NCBI GenBank assembly: GCA_036346275.1
Contig: CM070723.1
Coordinates: forward strand, 48,252,743-48,316,742
Direction of reading: 5' to 3'
Source: Otatea glauca
Lineage: Eukaryota > Streptophyta > Magnoliopsida > Poales > Poaceae
DNA: 64,000 bases
The position numbers and the translations under genes are program-made. Of the stretch, positions 23,020 through 34,690 are shown one piece after another. The first letter of the stretch is position 1. Each line of letters opens with the position of its first letter. A model generated the notes under the pieces. That model worked only from the letters and a program-made list of their open reading frames with translations. It made no database searches and was not told the origin of the DNA.

Positions 23020-23211
23020 TGTTAAACAATGTCCTATATTACCTTGTATAGAGATTGTTAGTATCCTAGATTGCCTTGTATAAAGATTACTAATATCTTG
23101 TATTGCCTAGTATAGCGATTGTCTTATATAGGTTTTCCTTTTATACCTTCATGTATATGTATATATTCTGACTTATTGACTTCATGATGAATACAAGTGC
23201 TATTCATAACA
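23020..23211 (+). repeat. 3' LTR of Copia B
   Basis: TGTTAAACAATGTCCTATAT to GTGCTATTCATAACA. It is visibly diverged from the 5' copy at 14376 (several substitutions per 100 bp), so B is clearly older than C. Confidence 0.88.
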
Positions 23212-23216
23212 GTTTG

Positions 23217-24479
23217 CAAGTGATCTATGAGAATAACCAAAAGATAATTTTGTTCTTGAAAACACAACTATATTTCCTACACCACTTAAAAGGACCCAAA
23301 AACAGTGGCAGAGCCAGGAATTAATTATGTTGGATCCTGAGGAGGGCAATGGCCCCCGCCAGTCTCCCTCCCTTCTTAGGAATTTCGTTAATCGTTAAAA
23401 CCAGATAAGAGCTTGTAATTTTTTTTAGAAGTCAGAATTCCTAAGATAAGATCAAGAATCAACGTCAATAAAAGTAAGGAAGAGCTGAATTTGCCCATGG
23501 GCCTCAAGAGAATGAGGAAGATGAAATAAATATGACTTGTCTTGAGCCGCTAAACACTCTTCCAAAGAGATGTTTTTGTCAAAAGAAGTAGATATGAGTA
23601 GGAGTTAGATTCGGACACTTGATACTCCAAAAAGCCTTCCAAAATGACAATAGCACCATCTGAAGGATACCTTTCACGATGCCTTTAAACACGACATAAT
23701 AATTTGCAAAGATCCTTCCAAAGCTCTCTCTATTCACATGCTCATTACAATGGGCTACCCACACCTACTTCCTAGAAACATGATACCTTCCATTATACTT
23801 TGATAGTCAAAAGAAAATAACTCATTTAGACAATGCTAACTCTCCACTAGAAGCGAAACAATGATTATGCTGTTGTTCCTAAGTGTGCTTTCGTTCTGGG
23901 TAAGGTGTTTAACTGCTAGCTGTCTGGTCCGTTGAATCAACGTTGGTTCTAGAATCAGCAATTACTTGTGTTTTTCCTAGAGAGAGTAAAAAAATAATAA
24001 GAGAAGAAATCTGGAGTGCTTGTAGAATCTTTACTAACATATAAATACGAGTTGATAGTACTTGTCATCCTCCCTCTACTCTTTTCCAATAAAAACAGCG
24101 TGCTGACATATAGACTGTGGGATAAAAAGAAAATCAATCGCATCTCTCTCTTTCTGTCCACACTAGCTCCTCTGGCCAGGCTATTACCCACATCTCTCCT
24201 CCTGTGGCAACTCAAAAGTGTAATTTTATTTTTTTTAAACACATGATATAATTTAATTATTTAGTTAAAAAATATGTTTCGGTTGCATCGTAGTGTCACT
24301 TAACTAAAAGGTTAGAAACGTAAGACCGTAAGAGAGAATAGCACCTTCTTTTCAGAGGAAAATTTGACCCCACGGGCTCTCAATAGGTTTCTCTATTTAT
24401 CGTGAACCATGAAACAACATAAGAAATTCATGTTTGCAAACAACATCTAAGAACGCATTTTACTTTAGGCTGCAATATA
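23217..24479. other. unassigned sequence right of the Copia nest
   Basis: This should be the continuation of whatever host sequence or old Copia relic element B entered. I found no convincing polyprotein words. Short open frames at 23579-23764 (minus) and 23955-24242 (minus) match nothing I know. Confidence 0.3.
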
Positions 24480-24622
24480 TCACCAAGCTACTGCTATTCG
24501 AACTGATGGTGAGAAATAATCCCTCTTCATCTCAATCCATCGTCCAACCCCATGTTTAGAGACACCTTCCACCAGTTTAGTCACTTCTTCAGGTGTCCGA
24601 CAGTAGTAGCGGAGCTTGAGAG
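24480..24622 (-). pseudogene. TRF-like SANT/Myb exon fragment
   Basis: The minus strand, after an acceptor-like TTTTCTCTCAAG, reads TPEEVTKLVEGVSKHGVGRW and then IEMKRDYFSPSVRIAVAW before a TGA. This resembles the SANT/Myb domain of plant TRF-like double-strand telomere-repeat-binding proteins (pattern W-EV-KLV-GV---G-GRW--I). The usual next motif (VDLKDKWRNLL) is absent because the frame stops, and no neighbouring exon was found. It looks like a stranded exon, perhaps carried by a transposon. The family call rests on one short domain. Confidence 0.5.
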
Positions 24623-24786
24623 AAAACAAAAAAAGGATCAATCTAATGTCAGTACTTCCACATTTCCTGTTTCCAACTGAACATCATTACTCAAGGAAGG
24701 CGCTGCACAACTACACATACTGCCACATTAGTAATGCCGAGCATCAAATTCAAATTAGTTCTTGATTTTGACGGCACAGGCGAGGT

Positions 24787-25136
24787 CAGGGTTCACAAAA
24801 TCGCGAAAAACCGCGGTTTTCGAGCGTACCGCTACGACTTGAGATCCAAATCGCTCGGTAAACCGCTCTAATTAAAAAATTTGAAAAAAATTATGTGTTA
24901 AAAACCTCTCGAAAACCGTTGAAAAACCGTGGCTTTCGCTAAAAACCGCTCGAAAACCGTTTTGCAAGAACATTTCAATTGGTCGGCTGGTTTTTCGTGA
25001 AAACCGAGCGGTTTTTTTGTTGAAAACGTTCGGTTTTTGATTTTTTTTTCAAATTCTTCGATTTCTTATCCCTTCGGTTTTTGACGGTTTTTTAGCGGTT
25101 TTTGCGGTTTTCACGGTTTCGATTTTGTGAACCCTG
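24787..25136. mobile_element. hAT-type MITE, 350 bp, CAGGGTTCAC termini
   Basis: The ends CAGGGTTCACAAAATCGCGA and the mirrored CGATTTTGTGAACCCTG form the inverted repeat. Flanks GGCGAGGT (24779-24786) and GGTGAGGT (25137-25144) agree at 7 of 8 positions, the 8-bp hAT duplication. The body is built of repeated (C)GGTTTT / AAAACCG words. Confidence 0.88.
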
Positions 25137-25311
25137 GGTGAGGTACAACAACCGTATGATCGCAGAGAGCGAGGCTAATGAATTCAATAGCACATTAAGA
25201 CTCATGGAAAGCCCTGGGCAGCTACACATAATGTTAAATATGGTCATTCATATCTAACTTTTTAAGATTTAGAAATGTGTACTAGATAAATCCTAATACG
25301 ATAGGAGTAGG

Positions 25312-28109
25312 TGTCAGGACCAGATTTTTAAATCCGAACCCTCTGTGTATAACGTATGTTAGTCCAGGAAAAACTAGCACACACAGTGAAAATAGTGATA
25401 ACAACATATCCATATCACGAGTCAAATAATATTAATTAAGCAAAAAGGTATATTAGCCTTATGGCCAATTATTACAAATAAACAGCCTCATAGCTTGAGT
25501 TCAATAAGAAGCAGTGGAAACGAAATAACAGCAACAGGATAATCCCATCCATTTGCCCATAGGCAATCGACTGAGGTTCGCGTCCTAGTAATCCGGATCG
25601 CCTTCATCATAACCACAAGCATATAACTTATAGTCACCTTCAGCTTCTGCATACTCCTCTGTGAAAAGTTGGGATGTTGTAAGGGTGAGCACAAAAATGT
25701 ACTCTGCAAGTCTTGGAAACATAATGCATGATAACTATATGCAAGGCTAAACAATTGAATGCATAATATGTCTCTTTTGGCATAAAGAAAATTTTGACTT
25801 TAAATACCAATAGTAATTTCACGAAGTATCATTTGATCAAGATGTAATAACATAGTAATTGAATTTGATACATCAACTATAACAGGTTCTATCTACCTGA
25901 CTGTCACCATCTGCCAAATCATAACCCGAGAGTTCCATCTGCTCACGGATTCCCAAACCATCATTTTTATTTAAAACAAAATCATAAAATCTACAATGTG
26001 CAAGCGTACCTCGCCTGCCCTTGAATGTGAGCATGGCTACTTAAGTAGTTTTAACTCTGCAAAGTGTGTACAACTTTACCCACAAGACATGATCATCTCT
26101 TATTACCATGCAATTAACACACTTCCTTTAGTGTATCGGCAGAGAGATCATGATAAGCCCTTTACAATGTATAACCCCGCTATTAACCTCGCCTGCTAAG
26201 GTTTCACCGCCGATGGGTTCTAGTTGCCCAGTCGGAAGCCCCCTCTTGCGCCTGCCATCATCTGGCACCCACCAACTGGCGAAGATAATAACAAGACGCA
26301 CAAATTAATTAGTCAGGTCGTACCCATATAGACTTGTGGTTGTACGGTAGTGCTTGGTCCACGATAACACACGTTTCAGTCCTTAATTGACTATGACGGA
26401 ACATTCATATTTCAAGGTCTTGTGCTTCTGCACCCGCCAAACATCCATCCTCCCTGGTCTAAACCATGTTTCCTCTTTATTTCATTTAAATAACAGCAGC
26501 AACACCGATTGCCTCAACTTTACAAATAAGTTTAAACAATGTTTGAGATGATTTCCATAATGGCATAATACCGAAACATTTAAGTTGGACTAAGCAATTC
26601 TATTGTCCCATGCTATACTATTGGTTATCACCAGATAAATTAGCTAATATCATCTAGGGTGACAAAGGTTCGACATGATCAACATCAATAAGGGTATAAC
26701 AAATCTGGAATTTAACTAAACCCTAAGACCAGTTTAAAGTACATTACATAAAAGTAAGCATTCATAATTTAAAACAACATAAGCATATCATAAATTTGGG
26801 TTCAACATGTTCAAGGAAGACTTGCCTTCATTGCCTCCTGCTGGTTCCACCTCTGACTGCTGATTCGCTTGAGTTTTGACTGCGTCGTCTACACGCATAA
26901 CAAGAATAAATAAATAAAACAAATTCAAATAAAATTCAAAAATGAGAAGAATGATACTGAAAGATAGATCTTGAATTTATATGAATTTAGAAAGAAAAAT
27001 AGAGCTAAACGGAGTTCGAACGGGCAGGCTCCCGGAAGATCAAGATCAAAGAAAAAGAAATATTGTTCACTCGCGAATACTGTTCACTCCAAAGCCAGCA
27101 TCTCTCTGGAGGACATTCTCCTGCGCATCACTACAGTACCTTTGGGTACTGTTCACCTGAGAGCCAGCCATGACAGTGGGCAAGAAAGCCATGGCAAAGG
27201 GCCAAAGGGCTAGGGCAAAGACCTGAACAAGGGGAGCATGGGAAAGCTTGTAACGCGATGAACTCAATGGTTGCCACGGCTACGGTGGAGAGGCACGGGC
27301 GGGGACGCATGGCGGCAAGAAACAACGATCAACCGGCGACGGAAAAACGCAAAATTTGTCGTACTCGTCGTGGAAAACTTCGAATTGATTGAGGGGAATG
27401 GAGAGGGAAGAATTGCGCACCTCGTGACGCGGACGGTTCTTTAGTTGGAGCTCCGAGCCACCAGGGAGCTTGTGAGGACACCGGCCGACATTCGGTTCGC
27501 GCACCTTGGCTTCGCGATTTCGGGCAAACTATGACATGAGGGAGTGAACCGAGAGGAGCAATGAGTTGAATGAAGGGAGAGGCACACCGTGCTCACCTTA
27601 AATAGGGTGGGGAGGACCGGAGGGAAGGAAATCGGTGCGAGATGGACGGTCGGCCATATGGGAAAACGTGGAATTTGGGCGCGGGATTTGGGGGAAATGG
27701 CCGGGAATGGAAAGAGGATGATCCGGTGATTAATGTGGCACAAATTTGGAAAGAAACTGGGAAGAAATCGCGGAGAATTTGAAGCTCCAAATCATGCCCT
27801 AATGGAAGAAAGAGAGAGGGAGCTTTCTTGGCTGGAGTTTGAACAATCATATGACGGGTGGGTTCCGGTCCCACTTGTCATTTTCGAAATTAAATGGAGG
27901 TGAGAACAAAAGTGCGATGGTAAAAATAGTAAAAAGATCCTAAAAATCCTGAAAAAATTGTCAAAAAGTCTTTGAAATATTTTTAACCAAATAAAATTAT
28001 TTTGAACTTATTTAGACTTATAATTTTGATTCAAATAATTTTCTTGCACTAACAACAATTTTTAAATTCACCAAAATTTTGAAAAGGCTAAAAAAAATAG
28101 AATGTTACA
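25312..28109. mobile_element. 2.8-kb solo LTR of a long-LTR retrotransposon (probably Ty3-Gypsy)
   Basis: This block starts TGTCAGGACCAGATTTTTAA and ends AATAGAATGTTACA, and is flanked by GTAGG on both sides (25307-25311 and 28110-28114). TG...CA ends, a 5-bp duplication and no internal coding sequence, primer site or second LTR define a solo LTR. The length and the TGTCAGGACC start resemble the long LTRs of rice RIRE3/RIRE8-type Gypsy elements, but the family name is from memory. Part of it (27100-27900) is GC-richer. The uninterrupted counterpart of the target is visible in D's own 3' LTR (about 37690-37730). Confidence 0.85.
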
Positions 28110-28114
28110 GTAGG

Positions 28115-28535
28115 ATTCATATTTGCTTTGGAAGAGAGCTAGAGAGGTTACATAAACCTAAGAGGTGGTCATGAAGAACCTAAGCAACCAAGCAGCCACA
28201 AACAACTCATTTGGTGCACGAGGGAATTAGAGGCTAGGTTATTCTTTTGCACTAGATTCTTATATAGGGCAAGGATTCGAGAGTCCTAAAAAGTTCAAGA
28301 GGTTATGAGAAAGCAACAATCCCTTATACTCTTTTGATATTGTGCTTAAAGAATTTGCGATCGGTTTCGCCAAACCTTTCTCTCTCGTTGGAGTTGTTTC
28401 AATGTTACTATTTTGGTTTTCTCTACGAGATTCATCTGCTTTATTCTTGATACTATGCACGCTCATGTCTTATCTCACAAAACTCTGTCCGATCTAGGGG
28501 TGCTGTGCATAAGAAAGGATATTAAAGTATTATAA
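28115..28535 (+). repeat. 5' LTR of Copia D, distal part
   Basis: The proximal part is 25232-25311. The pieces align with 37577-38130, for example AGAGGTTACATAAACCTAAG versus AGAGGCTATATAAACTTAAG and CACTAGATTCTTATATAGGG versus CACTAGATTCTTGTATAGGG. A primer-binding site follows at 28537. Confidence 0.85.
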
Positions 28536-28589
28536 GTGGTATTAGAGCCAAGGCCGGATTAATCAGATTTCGCTACACCATGGCATACA

Positions 28590-28830
28590 TTTGGCGACAA
28601 TGATGTGTTGGCAAAGGTGCATTATTGGCGACACAATGTGTTGGCAAATTTATAGACTACATCGATAGACAATCTGTCGGCATTGATCGCATGTGTCGGC
28701 ACATTTTCTGTCGGCGTTGATGGTTCCGACAAAAAAAGTGTCGGCAAAGAATTCTCGATGCCTTATCTGTCGGCAAAAGTACTATAGTCACACATTATGT
28801 GTTGGCAAAATGTGTCAGTATACAGTAAAA
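28590..28830. repeat. left subterminal repeats of the CACTA element
   Basis: Scattered TGT(C/T)GGCA(A/C) words (for example GTGTTGGCAAA, CTGTCGGCAT, GTGTCGGCAC, GTGTCGGCAAA) recur about every 20-40 bp. In En/Spm such motifs bind the TNPA protein. Confidence 0.8.
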
Positions 28831-28838
28831 AAATCAGA

Positions 28839-29413
28839 ATTTTTTACTTTTATGGACGAATGTATCGTAGTTTTTATAAAAATAGCCCCCTGCGAGATGA
28901 AATCTTACAAATAGCCTAAGAACAGTACAGTGCGGCGAACTGGGTTAGTGGAATTTTTTTTGTCAAATCCAGCGAACAGTGTCAGCAGGAATTTTTTTTA
29001 ATTTCCAATTCGTGCGAACAGAATTCACAGATTAATTAAAAAAATACTTTTTTTTCGTGAATTCCATGTGTTGGGATCCGCTGGATTCCAAAAAAAAAAC
29101 GTTTTTGTTTGTCGGGTAGAATCAGATGCAAGAAAAAAATAAAACTAGGACTCGAACGATGTCGAAAAAATTTGAAATTTTTTGTGGAGGTTCTTGACAC
29201 ATCAATGATGTTCCCACAAAAATTTCAGATGATTATAAAATCTGAGGAATTTTTAACTAAATCCCAAAAAATTTCTTAGATTTTTATTGAATTAATGTCC
29301 GCTAACCCAGTTCGCTAGATTGTACTGTTCACGGGCTATTTATAAAATTTCGTCTCGCAGGGGGCTATTTTCATAAAAACTATGAAACATTCATCTAGAA
29401 AAGTAAAAAATTC
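28839..29413. mobile_element. foldback / long-TIR element nested in the CACTA element
   Basis: The arms of about 120 bp are inverted copies. The left arm (GAATTTTTTACTTTTATGGA ... GCGAACTGGGTTAG) matches the reverse complement of 29290-29413 (GAATTTTTTACTTTTCTAGA ... GCGAACTGGGTTAG). Both arms therefore encode the chance peptide KIAPCE in their frames. The centre (about 29147-29262) is a piece of the hAT-like repeat found at 11221 and 41140. Long terminal repeats suggest a Mutator-like element, but no 9-bp duplication is evident. Confidence 0.6.
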
Positions 29414-29479
29414 AAGGCGCGCACTGAAGTGTGCGAAACAGTATCTGGGAAAAACAAAGTGGCGCGCTTCGTGCAAAAA

Positions 29480-30005
29480 AAACCGCGCTCCTGAAACCCT
29501 TATATCACAAGCTCCCATCAAATTCCCCAATCTCTCCACGCGTACTGCCCAGGCCCCCAAATTCCCCAATCTCTCGCGCTGCTCTTCGGTAGCTCCATCC
29601 TCCTTCCAGATTCACAGCCATGGCGTTCCATATCTAGTTCCTCTCAGTCTCCCCAACGAGGCGACGGCCAGCGCACCACAAGACTGGTCGCACGACTGAC
29701 GAGGCGGCGTCCAGCCCGCCACGCCTCTTCCCCTAGTGTGGCGTCGTCTTCCCCCTGGTGCGGCGTAGCGGCGTAGCCGGCTCCGCCCTCGGCCGTCCTC
29801 CCAGTGCGCCATCGTCTAGAGTCACGCCCCCACCGGTGAACCGCCGTCTCCAGTCCAATCGGCCCCCCACCAGTGCTGCCCTCTCCCTCCCCCGGATCTG
29901 CCTCCCGGTGCACGGTGCTGCCCTCACCCGTCCCCCGGATCTGCCTCCCGGTGCACGGTGCGCCTCTGCTGCTGTCCAGGAGCCGGAGGTAAGCAGGCAA
30001 ACATG
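29480..30005. other. GC-rich segment in the CACTA 5' region
   Basis: This segment is C-rich and promoter/5' UTR-like, with two copies of CCCCCGGATCTGCCTCCCGG (about 29889-29955). A motif CTTATAT near 29498 could be a TATA box for the element's genes. No protein is recognised in any frame. It may be the native CACTA leader or captured host DNA. Confidence 0.35.
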
Positions 30006-30884
30006 AGATGCAAGACCACATATAGAAATTTTGAGAGCCGCACTGGTGCTGCTCTTATTTTGGGAGCCACAGTTGATGTTGATGTTAGAAATTTTACTGA
30101 TAAGTCGAGTATGCTAAACCATGTTTTTTAGTTTTTCTATCAAAGATAGTGTCTTTAGACGGTATGAATGCTTCTGTCAGATCATTGTAGATTCAGTAAT
30201 CACCTCAGAGAGAAACATAATGATCCTAGAGTCCAACAGATATGCACGATAGGGTCATGGGATCATGTAAAGATATAGATCGTTTAAATGCTATTAATCT
30301 CCTACATCTCCCATGAGAAAAATAAGAAATCGCAATTCCGGTTTTCTGACCAAATTTCAGAACCGGTTCACAAGAAAAACTGAATATACCAAGAACATCA
30401 ATCTGTGCATTCTGATAAATGTCAAGTTTTATGTTCCATTCTTTTATTGTAATTATTTACTTTGCTCAAGATATTTACAATGGCAACTACATCTTATCAG
30501 TAATTTGACTTATTACTTTACCAGCACTTATATTTGAATTCTGAATGTTTGCCATGAGACGGGGAGTCACGGGATCTGATGAGAAGCTGTTGCGGTGAGA
30601 AGGGAAGCCATTGTTGAAACGAGAAGGGGAAGACAACAAGCCCCTGGTGAGGACCTTTGTTCTTTTGCTGGCTTGTCACTAGACTGCATGGTCATTACCA
30701 TGCACTGGAGTTGATAAGAGTATTACTACATAGTGATATCAACTCATGATCGGAGTATTACTAGACTGTCGATGAACTGATTTGCAATGCTGATTGGTAC
30801 TTGCTTGATTGATTGGAAAATTAACGTTGTCGTACTGCAGTAGTCTAGGAAAAGAGACTTACTTGATTGGTTAAAAGGTGTGTC

Positions 30885-31681
30885 ATGGATAAAAGTTGGA
30901 CACACCAGCCTAGGTAAATTTCAAACTTTTCAACAAATATTATGTGCATGCCTATAAGACATTAGTGTTTGGTCTTACATCATGAAAATTAATTGTATGT
31001 AGGCACAATGATGATTACATAAAAGGAGTGGACAGGTTTTTAGAGATTGCTTTTAGTAATTCAGCAAAAGGAAACAAGATATTATGTCCCTGCAAGATTT
31101 GTAAGAACTCTTGTTTGAGAGTTAGCAGTGTTGTACGTGAGCACTTGATATGTGAGGGATTTACGCAAGGGTATGTAACTTGGGTGAATCATGGGGAACC
31201 AAATTCCAGTTTTTTTTGCAAATGAAGTGGAGCAGTCTGATAGGGTAGAAGTGGAGAAGTCAAACGAAGAGGATGATATTTCTAATTTAATTGGAGACTT
31301 AGCAGGAGGTTTAGATGACATGGGAGATTTAGAAGGGGATGGGGGGTACATAATGGGGATATGGAATATTTTTACAAGTTGGTAGATGATGCAGACCAAG
31401 AACTATACCCTGGATGAAGAAACTTCTCAAAGCTGCGTTTCCTTGTTAGATTACTCCATATAAAATTTCTTGGAGGATGGAGTAATAAAAGTTTTGACAT
31501 GCTACTAGAGTTACTTAAGGATGTTTTACCTGAAGGGTCATCACTTCCTAAAAACTTCAATGCTGCCAAAAATACAGTAAAAGGCCTTGGTCTTGGGTAC
31601 ACTAATATTCATGCTTGTGAAAATGTTCTTGTTGAAGATGTCCATCTAAGGAAAGATATAGGATGGGATTATTGTTGCTGA
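30885..31681 (+). pseudogene. CACTA TNPD-type transposase, N-terminal part only
   Basis: Exon 1 (30885-30913) encodes MDKSWTHQP and joins exon 2 at 31003 in frame, giving a Transpos_assoc domain with IAFSNSAKGNKILCPCKICK and YVTWVNHGEP. A T-run frameshift at about 31205, another shift near 31350 and a TGA at about 31416 follow. Beyond these, the start of the TNP2/Transposase_21 region is still readable (LVRLLHIKFLGGWSNKSFDM, LLKDVLPEGSSLPK, GLGYTNIHAC). The catalytic domain, normally several hundred residues, is missing. The conserved splice site and domain order make the identification secure. Confidence 0.85.
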
Positions 31682-31832
31682 AAAAAAGAGGAAGTAAGTC
31701 TTAGAAACTTTACATTATTGCATACTTGTGGCTGAGATAAATATTGTTGTACATGTTTACATTCTTGCATTGATATAGCTGAATGAATTATCTTTTGCTG
31801 ATCATTTGTAAATATTATCTGCAGGAGGCAAG

Positions 31833-34341
31833 ATGGTAAATGCAAGATTCAAAAGAAAAACCATAGAACCAACTGAATATGAAATTCAAAGGTCAGCAAA
31901 CATCTTGAGAAATGGGGAGAGGATTGCAGCTTTTAATATTCCTTCTCTTGCACAAGAAGAACAACCACCAAAGAGAAAGAAAAAGGTTATTTATTTCAAT
32001 TTCCAGCAGTACATCAAGTCTTTAGTTAGCTCTAATTGGTTCATTTTACAATTTATATTTTGGCTAACTGCAGACAACCGGTGAAACTCATGTTGAGACA
32101 AGTGAAGCTTTATTTGGGCATAACTTACGATCAAGCTCGAGAGTTAGTGCTCCACAAGTTGATCTGCAGGCTAGGAATGGAAATCCTTAGGATCTTCCCA
32201 TTGAAGGTATCTTCATAATATATAATCATGCTATCATTTCTGTATTTTCTTTAGGATACAAAAAATAGCTTGCTGCTCTAATGAAGTCCTCTAAAAAATA
32301 GCTTGCTGCATTTTCTCTTCACAAATCCTTTTGTTGTTCTTGTTGTTTTTCAAACATACATGTGCAGCAAAAGAAGAATGTTAGAGGACCAACTAAAAAG
32401 GCTAATATATTTGCAAGGCAAAATAAGCCTAAACTCCAACTGGAAATCAATGAAAATGGTCAACCCTGTGGACCATCATGCACTGAATTTTCTAACTTCA
32501 TTGGAGCACTTGTGAGAACAAAGGGTTTTCCAATTTCACATGATGATTGGAGGAAGGTTAGTGCGCGTGAAAAGTATAAGCTATGGACAGATGCACAGGT
32601 ACTGAAAGAGGTTGCAAAATTTACTAATTTTTAGTTCTATTATCCAATTTCTTGTCTATGTACTAACTTCTTATATGTTGTACAACTTTATTGGGATTTA
32701 GACTATGGTGTCTTCAATTGGTTTATGAAGATAGCAGCTGGAAAATGGAAGGAGTTCAAGGCAGAATTGAGGAGATTGTTTAAAGAGGACATGGAGGATG
32801 ATGAACTTCTTGCTCTGTGTGATAATAGAGTTCATGAAGAGGACTGAAAGTGGCTTATCAACCATTGGAGAACTCCAGAAGCAGCTGTAAGTTACAAAGT
32901 ATCTTAAGTAGTGTATATGATTTATACAAACTAACAATACTTGATTATAGGCTCGGTCATTGAGGGGTAAAGCAAATCGTGCAAGGCTAACCGATTTGCA
33001 TACAACTGGAAGCAAGAGTCATGCACGTGTTGATAATGAAATGGTATGTATTGTATTTGATGTGTGTATCCTCTGATGGTACTATGTGAATAAAAGAAAA
33101 CTATTGGATTTAGACTCAAGAGCTTGGGCGTCACCCTCGTAGAGATGAACTCTTTATCAAGACACATACACACAAGAATGGATTACCTCATGAAGGAGCT
33201 GCATCTGCAATTGTAAATGCGAAAATTCCAACCACTTAATTCAGTTTTATAGATGCAGTAGCCCATATTATTTACTAATTTTTCATTTGTTGTAGAATGC
33301 ACTTAAGGATGCAGTCAGAGATAGCCCTGAACTGAAAGACAAGACTATCCAGGAAGGCGATGTATATTACCATGTCTGTGGACGAGAGAAGAATGGATAT
33401 GTACGTTGTGTAGGTTTGGGACCAACTCCTGCTGATTTGGAATTGCCTGGAGTCAAAAGGTACACATCAACAAGACTTCAAATGGAAATAGAAGCTCGCC
33501 GTCAATCTGATAGGAAGGTGGAAGAGCTGTCAAGTCAAGTAAACCTGCTTTGAGAAGAAATGAATAAGTGGATTCAACAACAAATGTCTTCTCAAAATGC
33601 TAACAACACTCCAAATGTATCTAACAATGCACCACAAGTGGTAACTGTCCACCTAAATTTTTCTATTACTATTTTTTCTTCTTATTGCAATAACTTTTCT
33701 ATTATTTTATTTTGATTTAGAACTCAAGGAATGCACCAGCTAATGATGATGTAGAAGCAGATGACCATGACGATGATGCTCATTCATATGCTACTGATGA
33801 TGTGGATGAAGAGCTAGCTTTGAATAGGCATGTGGATGAAGAGCTAGCTTTGAATAGGCGAGTGGTCCCACCATTGGAGCAATATGAAAAGGTAATACTT
33901 AATCTGCTATGGTTTGACTTGCATGTGGCAAATAATTACTACAATATGTTGAATAGATTCTAAAATATTATGTGTGGATTAGGGTGGAAGGGATGTAATA
34001 TTGTTTAGTGTTGTGAGACCCTATGATACTCCTGTGGCAAAGGCAACTATTCAAACAACAAACCCAAGGGCTATTGTCGGGGGTACTCGTCTTGGGGTTC
34101 AGTTCTATGAAGTGGTTGTCAATCATGTATTTGTGAGGGATGCTATGTTGCCTCGTCCATATGGAACACTGACGTCCATTGGAGATGCTCGTGGTCAATC
34201 CATTGCATGGCCCCATGACAGAGTAATAACCTGATCTGCCTCTAATTCAAGTGAATTGCTGGTCAACAACTACTAAATTATTGTAATTTTTGGCAGATGA
34301 AGGATGACAACAGGACATCAAGTAGACAGTCGAAGACTTAA
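31833..34341 (+). pseudogene. CACTA TNPA-type protein (Transposase_24 / TNP1-like), ten exons, lightly damaged
   Basis: The exons are 31833-31985, 32074-32206, 32368-32598, 32702-32886, 32951-33043, 33114-33212, 33296-33640, 33721-33891, 33983-34222 and 34297-34341. All are bounded by GT/AG with phase-0 introns, about 564 codons in total. Exon 3 has the Ptta/En/Spm-type words ENGQPCGPSCTEFSNFIGAL and YKLWTDAQ. Exons 6-7 carry HPRRDELFIKTHTHKNG and VYYHVCGREKNGYVRCVGLG. Exon 9 has the TNP1-like C-terminal motif VGGTRLGVQFYEVVVN with DAMLPRPYGTLTSIGDARG. Such proteins bind subterminal repeats and act with TNPD. Lesions are a one-base gain and a stop in exon 2, a one-base loss and a TGA in exon 4, and a stop near the end of exon 7. 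Exon 8 holds a 30-bp direct repeat (DVDEELALNR). Confidence 0.82.
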
Positions 34342-34414
34342 GTTCTGGAACAAGGCTATCACATTTTGGGAAGGTACTGAAGTTATATGCTTATATTCAA
34401 GCAGCAAATCTGCT

Positions 34415-34690
34415 CATGGATCTTGAAGTTCTGTTCAAAGAAGAAAATGCTAACATAAGAATAATGTATATGTTGCTGTCCAGTTTTTATATACATGGAT
34501 CTTGAAGTTCTGTTCAAAGAAGAAAATGCTAACATAAGATTAATGTATATGCTGCTGTCCAGTTTTTATATACATGTATATGTTGATGTCCAGTTTTTAT
34601 ATACATGTATATGCTGCTATTCAGTTTTTATATACATGGATCTTGAAGATCTTGAACAACTCATTTTTATATACATGTATATGCAGGCCA
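34415..34690. repeat. tandem repeats downstream of the TNPA gene
   Basis: A unit of about 82 bp (CATGGATCTTGAAGTTCTGT ... TTTTTATATA) occurs twice, then a unit of about 36 bp (CATGTATATGYTGMTGTCCAGTT) is repeated about three times, then part of the first unit returns. This probably arose by replication slippage. Confidence 0.8.

Larger units (their letters stand above)
14376..23211 (+). mobile_element. Copia element B, internally deleted, split by Copia C
   Basis: The 5' LTR (14376-14554) and 3' LTR (23020-23211) begin TGTTA and the 3' one ends ATAACA. GTTTG flanks both sides (14371-14375 and 23212-23216), so the outer limits are secure. The 5' LTR passes directly into reverse-transcriptase-proximal sequence, so leader, gag, protease and integrase have been deleted. 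Element C (16292-22963) is inserted close to the 3' end of pol. Removing C restores the polyprotein end across the junction. Confidence 0.9.

Noticed and set aside
30885..34341. Reading the TNPD and TNPA pieces as one host gene
   Set aside because: Both lie inside a CACTA element with matched ends, TTT duplication and subterminal repeats, and both show family-specific transposase domains with lesions.
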